From NCBI GenBank assembly GCA_963922535.1, contig CAWUIN010000118.1:1-8107 (forward strand): DNA of 8,107 nucleotides. The letters run 5' to 3'. A model generated the notes under the pieces. It was given only the letters and a program-made list of their open reading frames with translations. It had not been told where the DNA came from and made no database searches. Below, piece by piece: positions 1 to 5,511 of this stretch; the stretch's first letter is position 1, and every line of letters begins with the position of its first letter. The stretch comes from Tectiglobus sp963922535. Lineage in GTDB: Bacteria > Pseudomonadota > Alphaproteobacteria > Rhizobiales > Hyphomicrobiaceae. The translations under genes and the position numbers were made by a program.

Positions 1-1
1 T

Positions 2-1066
2 TGTGCACAAACGCAAGAGCCTGTCGATGCGCCATTTCTCCAACTAAAGCCCGTAGCGCATAAAAACATCGTCGCCATCATGTCGGGTAATTCGGACGGT
101 GGTTCGCTTAATACAATATACGACATTGCAACCGTTCTGGAACGCACCAGCGATATTCGGATTATACCTGTCGTAGGCAATGGCAGTCTTCAGAACATCA
201 AGGACATCCTCAATCTCGACAATATCGATGCAGTCATCATACAACCTCATATCTTATGGCACCTCAAGGAAACCGGCGAAGTCGCTCCAGACATTGACAA
301 ACGTATAGCTTATATCACGACTTTATTTACCGATGAACTTCACGTTATTGCTCGTAAAGAAATAAAAGATTTCAAGGATCTTGCCGGTAAGCGTGTAAAT
401 TTCAGCATCAAAGGCAGCGGAACGAGAATATCGATGGGGCTGATCTTCAATGCGCTGCAAATGAAAGTTCAAGAATTTAATATGCGGCAGGCCGATGCGT
501 TTGAGCTGATGAAACAAGGGCAGCTTGATGCAACGTCATGCATATGCAGCAAACCTCTGTATCATGCCTATATGCTAAAAAATAAAAGCAAAGATTTTAA
601 AATATTATCTATTCCCTATACGACTGAATTAGAGGAAAATTTTTTTCCGGGTTTAGTATCGCACAAAGATTATCCAGACCTGATACCTCCTGGCGGAAGT
701 GTTAATACCGTTGCTGTCCAAACCATTCTCGGTATTTATAGCGGGTCAACTGAAAAGAATGAACGCTATCGGCGTCTGGCACGGTTTGTCGATGCTTTTT
801 TCAATAATATCAAGGAGTTTAAGAGGCCGCTGCATCATGAGAAGTGGGCTGCGGTGAACATAGCTGCAAGTGTCAGTGGCCTGCAGCGGTTTGAACCTGC
901 CCAGATCTGGCTGAACCGCAATTTATTGCCAGCGGGCAGGCAAGTCGGAGCCGTTGTTAATCAAACAACCGATGAGCGCATCATTCAAAGCGTAAGGCGC
1001 AGCAATGTTGAAAAAGCTGACCCGCAGCCAATTCAGGCAGTGCCATCCCAATCATTGCCTCAATAG
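2..1066 (+). CDS. TAXI-family TRAP transporter solute-binding protein (5' end outside window)
   Basis: The reading frame is open from base 2, so the start and any export signal lie upstream; 354 residues are visible. It resembles periplasmic TAXI-type solute-binding proteins, which capture small organic anions for TRAP transporters. After the opening strand (IVAIMSGNSDGGS, the counterpart of the family's glycine-rich ligand loop) come the helix IYDIATVLERTSD, the GNGSLQNIKDI and IDAVIIQPH segments, and DFKDLAGKRVNFSIKGSGTR. The C-terminal FFNNIKEF ... HHEKWAAVNIAA ... RFEPAQIWLNR block is typical of alphaproteobacterial members. An ATG at codon 27 (base 80) falls inside the conserved opening strand and is unlikely to be the real start. 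No TRAP permease gene follows; the next gene, 81 bases downstream on the same strand, is a Sel1-repeat protein. The substrate cannot be inferred. The family call is firm, but a role in transport is not proven by context. Confidence 0.88.
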   Translation, partial: CAQTQEPVDAPFLQLKPVAHKNIVAIMSGNSDGGSLNTIYDIATVLERTSDIRIIPVVGNGSLQNIKDILNLDNIDAVIIQPHILWHLKETGEVAPDIDKRIAYITTLFTDELHVIARKEIKDFKDLAGKRVNFSIKGSGTRISMGLIFNALQMKVQEFNMRQADAFELMKQGQLDATSCICSKPLYHAYMLKNKSKDFKILSIPYTTELEENFFPGLVSHKDYPDLIPPGGSVNTVAVQTILGIYSGSTEKNERYRRLARFVDAFFNNIKEFKRPLHHEKWAAVNIAASVSGLQRFEPAQIWLNRNLLPAGRQVGAVVNQTTDERIIQSVRRSNVEKADPQPIQAVPSQSLPQ

Positions 1067-1147
1067 GAGCAAAAAAATTTTCGCAGAAGTCAAAGCACAT
1101 AGAAATACACCCCGAGGCCTGTTGTCGTTCGGCATGGATTTAAAGAA

Positions 1148-2101
1148 ATGCAGATACTTCACATCAACAATTTGAACAAAAATAAAAATATTTTTAAACT
1201 ATTTTGCCAGTGCACGAGCGTCGCAGCTACGGCCGCAATGATTTTATGCCTGCATTGCGGTGTATGCGGTTCAATAGCTGCAGCTCAGACAAAAGTTAAA
1301 CTCATTATCTCCGAGCAGCTCATTATCACACCCAATCGCCCAATTCCTCTGCCAATTCAATATGAAAAAGTCGATAAGCTGCCCCCGCAAACGTTTATTA
1401 GAATTAAAAATCTGCCTCCGAAAACAACGTTGACAGAGGGATATCAAGTTTCCGGAACCACTTGGGCCATTCCTTTGGACCGTCGTTTGCAAGTGCTGCT
1501 GCGTTATGTTGGAAAGACACCCGTGAATAAAACGGTTAACATCCAGCTCGTCTCACTGGAAGGTGAGGTTCATGCCGAAGCCACCATGCGCTTGATTTCC
1601 ATTATTTCACCAGTTACTCCTCCGACACTGGCAAGCCGGTCTCTTAAACGTGAAAGCGAACTACGCCAGCAGGCTGAAGATGTCATGTCTGCCACATCAG
1701 ACTTGTCGATAGGCAATACGCCCAATGCAAACGGCAGAGCAGAAGATGACAATGATTCCAGTCAAAGCAATATTGTTGTCGCAGTACCGGCGCAGGCTGC
1801 CCTCACGTCGTCTTTATCGCCTGAAGATCAGCTGACAGCACAGCGATTTGTTGCAAAAGGTAATGAATTCCTGTTGCAGGGCAACGTCAACACTGCCAGG
1901 CTTTTCTACAGGCGAGCCGCCGATTTGGGATTTGCGGATGCGGCCATGGCTCTGGCTGCCACTTTCGATCCAAATGAACTTTCTGGACTTGGCATTGTTG
2001 GTGTTCAGGGCGATACCGGCCAGGCCTTACGCTGGTATAAGCATGCAGCCGAACAGGGAGATCCGATTGCTGTCGAAAGAATGAAACGCCTGCTTAAATA
2101 G
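1148..2101 (+). CDS. Exported Sel1-repeat (TPR-like) protein
   Basis: A 317-residue protein with an apparent signal peptide: a lysine-rich N region (KNKNIFK), a hydrophobic stretch at about residues 24-46 and a likely cleavage after AAA at position 46. A beta-rich segment follows at about 48-152, with LPPQTFIRIKNLPPKTTLTEG, TTWAIPLDRR and VNIQLVSLEGEVHAEA. A low-complexity linker rich in Ser, Asp and Asn spans about 160-215. The C-terminal 90 residues are helical Sel1/TPR-like repeats (FLLQGNVNTARLFYRRAADL, then GDTGQALRWYKHAAEQGDPI). Proteins with this order of parts are common in alphaproteobacteria, as I recall, and have no well-defined function; Sel1 repeats usually mediate protein contacts. 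The ATG has a weak GGA at 1136-1138. It probably shares a transcript with the upstream binding-protein gene. The unusually long N region before the hydrophobic core leaves some doubt about the exact start. Confidence 0.85.
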   Translation: MQILHINNLNKNKNIFKLFCQCTSVAATAAMILCLHCGVCGSIAAAQTKVKLIISEQLIITPNRPIPLPIQYEKVDKLPPQTFIRIKNLPPKTTLTEGYQVSGTTWAIPLDRRLQVLLRYVGKTPVNKTVNIQLVSLEGEVHAEATMRLISIISPVTPPTLASRSLKRESELRQQAEDVMSATSDLSIGNTPNANGRAEDDNDSSQSNIVVAVPAQAALTSSLSPEDQLTAQRFVAKGNEFLLQGNVNTARLFYRRAADLGFADAAMALAATFDPNELSGLGIVGVQGDTGQALRWYKHAAEQGDPIAVERMKRLLK

Positions 2102-2108
2102 CAAACCA

Positions 2109-2462
2109 TTAGTCTTTGCTGTCCTGACTTTGTTCCCATTTTATGATGATATGCTTTCCGCTCCACAGTCCGTATTGCCAGGGCTGCCAGGGATGGCTGG
2201 TAGATGTCAGGTCTGGCACTGGATCTATGCCGGCGGTTCCCCATGGATGACATCTAAGCAATCGCGATAAAATCAGCCACAGCCCTTTCCACGCTCCATT
2301 TTTGTCAATCGCCTCCAACGCGTATTCGGAACAGGTTGGCATATGACGGCACGGCCAGCCAAGCCATGGGCGCAAGGTCAGCCGATAAAGATGTATCGGA
2401 GCTTTGAGCGCGCTGCGCGCTGCGATATCGATAAGAGCACATAGCTTTTTCCAGCTAGACAA
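2109..2462 (-). CDS. yidD: Membrane protein insertion efficiency factor YidD
   Basis: This 117-residue protein has the full YidD signature: APIHLYRLTLRPWLG near the N-terminus, CRHMPTCSEYALEAI, the NGAWKGLWLILSRLLRCHPWG block and DPVPD. YidD is a small membrane-associated protein that, in the studied bacteria, sits near the YidC insertase and helps inner-membrane proteins insert. Here the C-terminus runs on for about 35 residues after DPVPD and is rich in Trp and Gln, a tail that varies within the family. The start is a TTG at 2460-2462. It is preferred because AAGGGGG lies about 7 bases upstream on the minus strand and no ATG or GTG occurs in frame back to a stop at 2547-2549. The gene lies downstream of the Fe-S scaffold gene on the same strand, an association I recall from other alphaproteobacteria. 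Its stop is only 7 bases from the convergent Sel1-gene stop. Confidence 0.95.
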   Translation of the reverse strand: MSSWKKLCALIDIAARSALKAPIHLYRLTLRPWLGWPCRHMPTCSEYALEAIDKNGAWKGLWLILSRLLRCHPWGTAGIDPVPDLTSTSHPWQPWQYGLWSGKHIIIKWEQSQDSKD

Positions 2463-2473
2463 TAAGACGCCCC
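2463..2473 (-). promoter_or_regulatory. Ribosome binding site that fixes the TTG start of yidD
   Basis: Read on the minus strand, the bases before the yidD TTG are AAGGGGGCGTCTTA. The AAGGGGG part differs by one base from AAGGAGG and lies at normal spacing. It supports TTG as the initiator, since no in-frame ATG or GTG exists upstream. Confidence 0.55.
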
Positions 2474-2542
2474 CTTGAGTTAGACCACTAGTTGGAAAAG
2501 GTGGAAAATCATGGACAAGAACAGCCGTAAGGACGTCCAGGC

Positions 2543-2983
2543 TTACTTAACATTAACTTGAAGGTTGTCCAAAGCTCGCTCAACAGCATCGAATATCAGC
2601 AGGGTCGAGGCATGGCGTACCTTGTAAGGCCGCACCGGCTCCAGCAGCGCGAGGTCGGCCCAGCGGCCGCCCGGCGGTGCACCGTCACGCTTGAGCATAT
2701 TGCGCATCTGCCGGGAGATATCGCGGAATTCATCGAACGATGTCCCGATAATATTTTGCCCGACGATCGCCGCGGAAGCCTGGCCGAGCAGGCAAGCCTT
2801 AACGGTTTGGGAAAAATTGACAATCCGGTTATCTTCAACGGAAATTTCGACTGCAACCCTGGAGCCGCACAATTTGGAATGCGCAGAAGCCGATGCATCC
2901 GCATTTTCAAGGGCATCCGTTGCAGGAATTTCGCCCGCCAATTCCAGCAGGCGCGTACTGTAGATTTCATTTAAGTCAGCCAT
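2543..2983 (-). CDS. NifU/IscU-like iron-sulfur cluster assembly scaffold protein
   Basis: A 146-residue protein of the IscU/NifU N-terminal fold. It opens with LNEIYSTRLLELAGEIP, as IscU-type scaffolds do. Two conserved cysteines are visible: C39 in HSKLCGSR and C64 in KACLLGQAS. The third IscU cysteine is replaced: the matching site reads KVRHASTLL, with H124 in its place. I recall this two-Cys/His form as usual in the alphaproteobacterial branch, so it is more likely a variant scaffold or carrier than a broken gene. Its job is presumably handling nascent Fe-S clusters in the cytoplasm. The start at 2983 (MADLNEIY) is chosen because family members begin just before this motif; an in-frame ATG at 3013 would add ten residues and also lacks a good Shine-Dalgarno. 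It is transcribed away from folE and towards yidD, with an 80-base gap to yidD. Confidence 0.9.
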   Translation of the reverse strand: MADLNEIYSTRLLELAGEIPATDALENADASASAHSKLCGSRVAVEISVEDNRIVNFSQTVKACLLGQASAAIVGQNIIGTSFDEFRDISRQMRNMLKRDGAPPGGRWADLALLEPVRPYKVRHASTLLIFDAVERALDNLQVNVK

Positions 2984-3087
2984 AGTCTGTATCTCGCATC
3001 TTGAAGAGACCATACACCGAATACTTTGATGCTTAAGGTAGGCGCTTTGGCATGCTTTAACGGCAGTTCTGACGGCGTATATAGGCC

Positions 3088-3116
3088 TTGTGAACTGACA
3101 GCAGCTTCGGTATAGT
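3088..3116 (+). promoter_or_regulatory. Candidate sigma-70 promoter upstream of folE
   Basis: TTGTGA at 3088-3093 and TATAGT at 3111-3116 are separated by exactly 17 bases. They match the housekeeping consensus at 4 of 6 and 5 of 6 positions. A second AT-rich box, TATATAA, follows at 3118-3124. A transcript starting near 3123 would carry about 320 bases of leader before the folE ATG. This is sequence resemblance only. It could equally drive a small RNA or the short ORFs in the leader. Confidence 0.4.
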
Positions 3117-3216
3117 CTATATAAGTGTTCGTTTCAGGCAAGCCACCCAGGGCATGTCGTCAGTTGAGCTACAGGAGTGGCCATCTGGTAAAATCGTATC
3201 CAGCTCCAGGAGCTAA

Positions 3217-3330
3217 ATGCAAGGATATGCTGAACATATTCGAGGAAGAGCGTGCGAGAGCTGGGTCGACTGCGCGAAATACCTCTGGAGCAAGAGGGAT
3301 TATCCCGCCATTAAGCAAACGCAACGCTGA
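3217..3330 (+). CDS. Possible 37-residue leader ORF upstream of folE
   Basis: An ATG at 3217 lies 4 bases after an AGGAG at 3208-3212, a better ribosome site than that of folE itself. The frame encodes 37 residues rich in charged and aromatic side chains (MQGYAEHIRGRACESW at the start, KYLWSKRDYPAIKQTQR at the end). Its TGA overlaps the ATG of a second short ORF. It lies downstream of the promoter-like site at 3088-3116. I do not recognise the peptide. It may be a leader peptide, a remnant of a decayed gene, or chance. Confidence 0.22.
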   Translation: MQGYAEHIRGRACESWVDCAKYLWSKRDYPAIKQTQR

Positions 3331-3422
3331 TGGAGAGAAAACTCGTTTCACCCGGGTTTGTGCTGCAAACTGACGATATACTCCATTATCAATTAAATTG
3401 CTTGCTCATCGATCTTGCATAA
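3330..3422 (+). CDS. Possible 30-residue ORF overlapping the leader ORF, just before folE
   Basis: The ATG at 3330-3332 shares its A with the TGA of the 37-codon ORF (TGATG), the arrangement seen in translational coupling. The frame gives 30 residues (MERKLVSPGFVLQTDDILHY and ten more, ending LIDLA) and stops 20 bases before the folE ATG. GGAGAG lies just inside the ORF, not before it, so initiation would depend on coupling. Not recognised; chance or gene decay are equally possible. Confidence 0.15.
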   Translation: MERKLVSPGFVLQTDDILHYQLNCLLIDLA

Positions 3423-3442
3423 GGCGAAACGATATAACACAC

Positions 3443-4069
3443 ATGTTGCACACCAAGCACATTACCTCTTTTGCTTCCAAGCCATCCGATATACCTAAGC
3501 CCACACGCGAAGAGGCTGAGAGAGCGGTCCGTACGCTTATCGCTTGGGCGGGAGAGGATCCCGGACGTCCGGAACTGCGCCAGACACCGGCCCGGGTCGT
3601 CGATGCTTACCTGGAATACTTTCGTGGTTACCAGGAAGATCCGGCCGCGTGGCTGACGGATACTGATATTGATATTTCTGGTGGCTACGATGATATCGTA
3701 ATGTTGCATGGGGTGCGCGTGCAAAGTTTTTGCGAACATCATATGATCCCGTTTGCCGGCACTGCAGCCCTGGCCTACCTGCCGGACGGCAAGTTTGCCG
3801 GCCTGTCACGCTTGGCCCGGGTTGTTGACACTCTTGCGCGCCGCCTGCAAACGCAGGAATCATTGACACAACAAATCGCCGAGACCATCAATATTGCCCT
3901 CAAACCACGCGGCGTTGCTGTCCTGATCGAAGCCGAACACCAGTGCATCTCGCTGCGCGGCCTGCGCCAGTCTGGCATCAAGGCCATCACGCACCGCTTT
4001 TTCGGCACGTTTGAGAGCGACGCAGATTTGCGGCAACGATTTATGCTGGCGGTACACAAAGTTCCATAA
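3443..4069 (+). CDS. folE: GTP cyclohydrolase I (FolE, type IA)
   Basis: FolE converts GTP to 7,8-dihydroneopterin triphosphate and formate. This is the first step of folate synthesis and, in bacteria that make queuosine, of the 7-deazaguanine route too. The 208-residue protein carries the full core: ERAVRTLIAWAGEDPGRPEL near the N-terminus, then QSFCEHHMIPF, GLSRLARVVDTLARRLQTQE and EAEHQCISLRG. The zinc ligands are C97, H100 and C168, and the 71-residue gap between the cysteines equals that in the E. coli enzyme. It is a cytoplasmic oligomeric enzyme. The ATG at 3443 is preferred over a TTG at 3398; neither has a close Shine-Dalgarno (AAGGCG at 3421 is rather far). It is divergent from the Fe-S scaffold gene and lies 166 bases before queA. 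The stop codon sits inside an inverted repeat. Confidence 0.97.
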   Translation: MLHTKHITSFASKPSDIPKPTREEAERAVRTLIAWAGEDPGRPELRQTPARVVDAYLEYFRGYQEDPAAWLTDTDIDISGGYDDIVMLHGVRVQSFCEHHMIPFAGTAALAYLPDGKFAGLSRLARVVDTLARRLQTQESLTQQIAETINIALKPRGVAVLIEAEHQCISLRGLRQSGIKAITHRFFGTFESDADLRQRFMLAVHKVP

Positions 4070-4085
4070 ATTCTTTTATGGAACT
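4060..4085 (+). repeat. Inverted repeat over the folE stop codon
   Basis: AGTTCCATAA (4060-4069) is followed by a 6-base spacer and then TTATGGAACT (4076-4085). The arms are perfect over 10 bases, and the spacer adds one more A-T pair, leaving a TTCT loop. The left arm ends exactly with the folE TAA. The right side is followed by CTTTG, too weak a T run for a typical intrinsic terminator. It could stabilise the folE mRNA 3' end or weaken read-through into queA. Confidence 0.5.
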
Positions 4086-4235
4086 CTTTGCTGGCGGCAA
4101 AATAAACGGTTCAATTGTCCCGGCCGAAGCCGCATGTCGCGGGCAACTCACTATCGAAATCGAAGCGTTCAAAAAGTTGCTTCGAACGGATTGTTCATAT
4201 TTTCACGGCCTTTTTTCTTGTATATTAATTTGCCA

Positions 4236-5318
4236 ATGCGCACAGATCTGTTTCATTTTGAATTGCCAGAACACCTTATCGCCCTGCGGCCCGTAGAGCC
4301 ACGTGATGCTGCACGGCTTCTTGTGGTCGGCAGCGAAGAGGACGGGCAGGGATTGAAAGATCGGCTCGTCCGCAATCTGGCCGATGAGCTGCGACCGGGT
4401 GATGTCCTGGTTCTTAACGATACACGGGTTATTCCCGCCGCACTTGATGGCATAAGGTTGCGGGGGGAAGCACAAGCACGCATTGCAGTTAATCTGCACA
4501 AGCGTTGCGGAGATGCGCAATGGCAAGCCTTTGCGCGTCCTGCCCGCAAGCTTGAGATTGGCGACCGTGTGCGGTTCGCCAACACCGCCATCTCACGCCC
4601 GATGGATGTGCTGGATGCGACGGTTGTGAGTAAAACAGATGGCGGCGAGGTGGAGCTGTCCTTTGATCTAGCCGGCCTGGCACTCGATGCAGCGATCGCC
4701 GGCATCGGCCGCATGCCGTTGCCGCCATACATCGCCACAAAGCGTACTGCAGACAAACAAGACAACAACACCTATCAAACGGTATATGCAAGGCGCGACG
4801 GTGCAGTCGCAGCGCCGACGGCAGGATTGCATCTTACAGACGGCCTGTTCCAGGCGCTGGCAGCGCGTGACATCGGAACTGCCACACTCACCCTGCATGT
4901 TGGGGCAGGCACATTCCTGCCGGTCAAGGCGCAGAATATTAAAGATCATCGGATGCACGCGGAGTGGGGTGAAATCACCCCGGATGTTGCCCGCCGGCTC
5001 AATGGCGTGCGGGCTGCGGGCGGGCGTATCATTGCCGTTGGTACAACCGTCACCCGCCTCCTGGAGACGGCAGCACGCACAACCGGGCAGATCCAGCCAT
5101 TTGCCGGTGAAACCGACATTTTTATCGCACCGGGCCATCGTTGGTGCGCAGTTGACGGGCTCATGACCAACTTTCATCTGCCGAGATCGACCCTTTTTAT
5201 GCTGGTTTCAGCCTTCGCCGGGCTTGAGCGTATGCACGCAGCCTACACCCACGCAATCGCCCAGGGATATCGATTTTATTCCTACGGCGATGCAAGCCTG
5301 CTATGGCCGGCAACCTGA
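4236..5318 (+). CDS. queA: S-adenosylmethionine:tRNA ribosyltransferase-isomerase (QueA)
   Basis: QueA moves and isomerises the ribosyl part of S-adenosylmethionine onto preQ1 at position 34 of tRNAs with GUN anticodons, giving epoxyqueuosine. The 360-residue protein is complete. It starts MRTDLFHFELPEHLIALRP and has VLNDTRVIPA around residues 59-68, GAVAAPTAGLHLT at 189-201, LHVGAGTFLPV from 220, HRMHAEWGEI near 240, IIAVGTTVTRLLE, and DGLMTNFHLPRSTLFMLVSA near the C-terminus. The ATG at 4236 matches the family N-terminus; the frame stays open upstream into folE, but that part is unlike QueA. No Shine-Dalgarno precedes this ATG. The usual partner tgt is not in the window; folE, which supplies the deazaguanine precursor, lies immediately upstream, and creD follows after 193 bases. 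Confidence 0.97.
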   Translation: MRTDLFHFELPEHLIALRPVEPRDAARLLVVGSEEDGQGLKDRLVRNLADELRPGDVLVLNDTRVIPAALDGIRLRGEAQARIAVNLHKRCGDAQWQAFARPARKLEIGDRVRFANTAISRPMDVLDATVVSKTDGGEVELSFDLAGLALDAAIAGIGRMPLPPYIATKRTADKQDNNTYQTVYARRDGAVAAPTAGLHLTDGLFQALAARDIGTATLTLHVGAGTFLPVKAQNIKDHRMHAEWGEITPDVARRLNGVRAAGGRIIAVGTTVTRLLETAARTTGQIQPFAGETDIFIAPGHRWCAVDGLMTNFHLPRSTLFMLVSAFAGLERMHAAYTHAIAQGYRFYSYGDASLLWPAT

Positions 5319-5351
5319 AGGCCTGATGACATACGTCCTGGATAGGGCCTT
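5318..5351 (+). repeat. Weak inverted repeat after queA
   Basis: AAGGCC (5318-5323, sharing one base with the queA stop) and GGCCTT (5346-5351) are complementary arms around a 22-base spacer. The spacer itself contains GAC-ATAC-GTC. No T run follows, so an intrinsic terminator is doubtful. The rest of the queA-creD gap to 5511 shows no convincing promoter or further structure. Confidence 0.25.
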
Positions 5352-5511
5352 GCGACAATACACAATTTTATTGCCGGCTTCTTTCCAGCTGCATGACTGC
5401 TGTCGTGTCCTCAACCTGGATTGCAAAGCCCCTGCACACCAACGTCTTACTTCAAGACGATTTTTCTGGGATTTCGTTTATTGCAAAATTAACTCAACTT
5501 ATGGTGAGCCC

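Larger units (their letters stand above)
2984..3442. other. Divergent intergenic region between the Fe-S scaffold gene and folE
   Basis: This 459-base stretch separates two divergent genes and should hold both promoters. On the plus strand I see one promoter-like site (3088-3116) and two tandem short ORFs (3217-3330 and 3330-3422). At 3202-3214 there is an odd palindrome, AGCTCC-A-GGAGCT. I see no convincing minus-strand promoter for the scaffold gene. No tRNA, terminator or known riboswitch was recognised. An 82-codon GTG-started frame at 3125-3373 has no family resemblance and no good ribosome site. Confidence 0.6.

Noticed and set aside
1067..1147. AAAATTTT palindrome in the gap between the TAXI and Sel1 genes as a terminator
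   Set aside because: It is an A/T run without a GC stem. Nothing supports termination, and the two genes can share a transcript.
2558..2974. Plus-strand ORFs opposite the Fe-S scaffold gene
   Set aside because: They are antisense shadows of a gene with clear family motifs.
3125..3373. 82-codon GTG-started ORF in the scaffold-folE gap
   Set aside because: No ribosome site, no domain-like features and low-complexity basic composition. The smaller SD-led ORFs in the same stretch are the better candidates.
3398..3442. TTG start adding 15 residues to FolE
   Set aside because: The ATG at 3443 gives the usual FolE length, and the extra residues have no family resemblance or ribosome site.
4011..4235. 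75-codon N-terminal extension of QueA overlapping the end of folE
   Set aside because: The QueA family starts at MRTDLFHFELPE (4236). The extension is unlike QueA and overlaps a well-defined FolE C-terminus.
4078..4296. 72-codon ORF between folE and queA
   Set aside because: No ribosome site that fits, it runs into the queA start in another frame, and it is Cys-rich without recognisable features.
4668..5177. Long antisense and alternate-frame ORFs within queA, including 4687-5166
   Set aside because: QueA motifs in the main frame cover this whole stretch. The other frames are rich in Arg, Ser, Cys and Pro, typical of shadow frames.
5224..5511. 96-codon N-terminal extension of CreD overlapping queA
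   Set aside because: CreD length and N-terminus match the ATG at 5512, which has a ribosome site. The extension is out-of-frame queA sequence.
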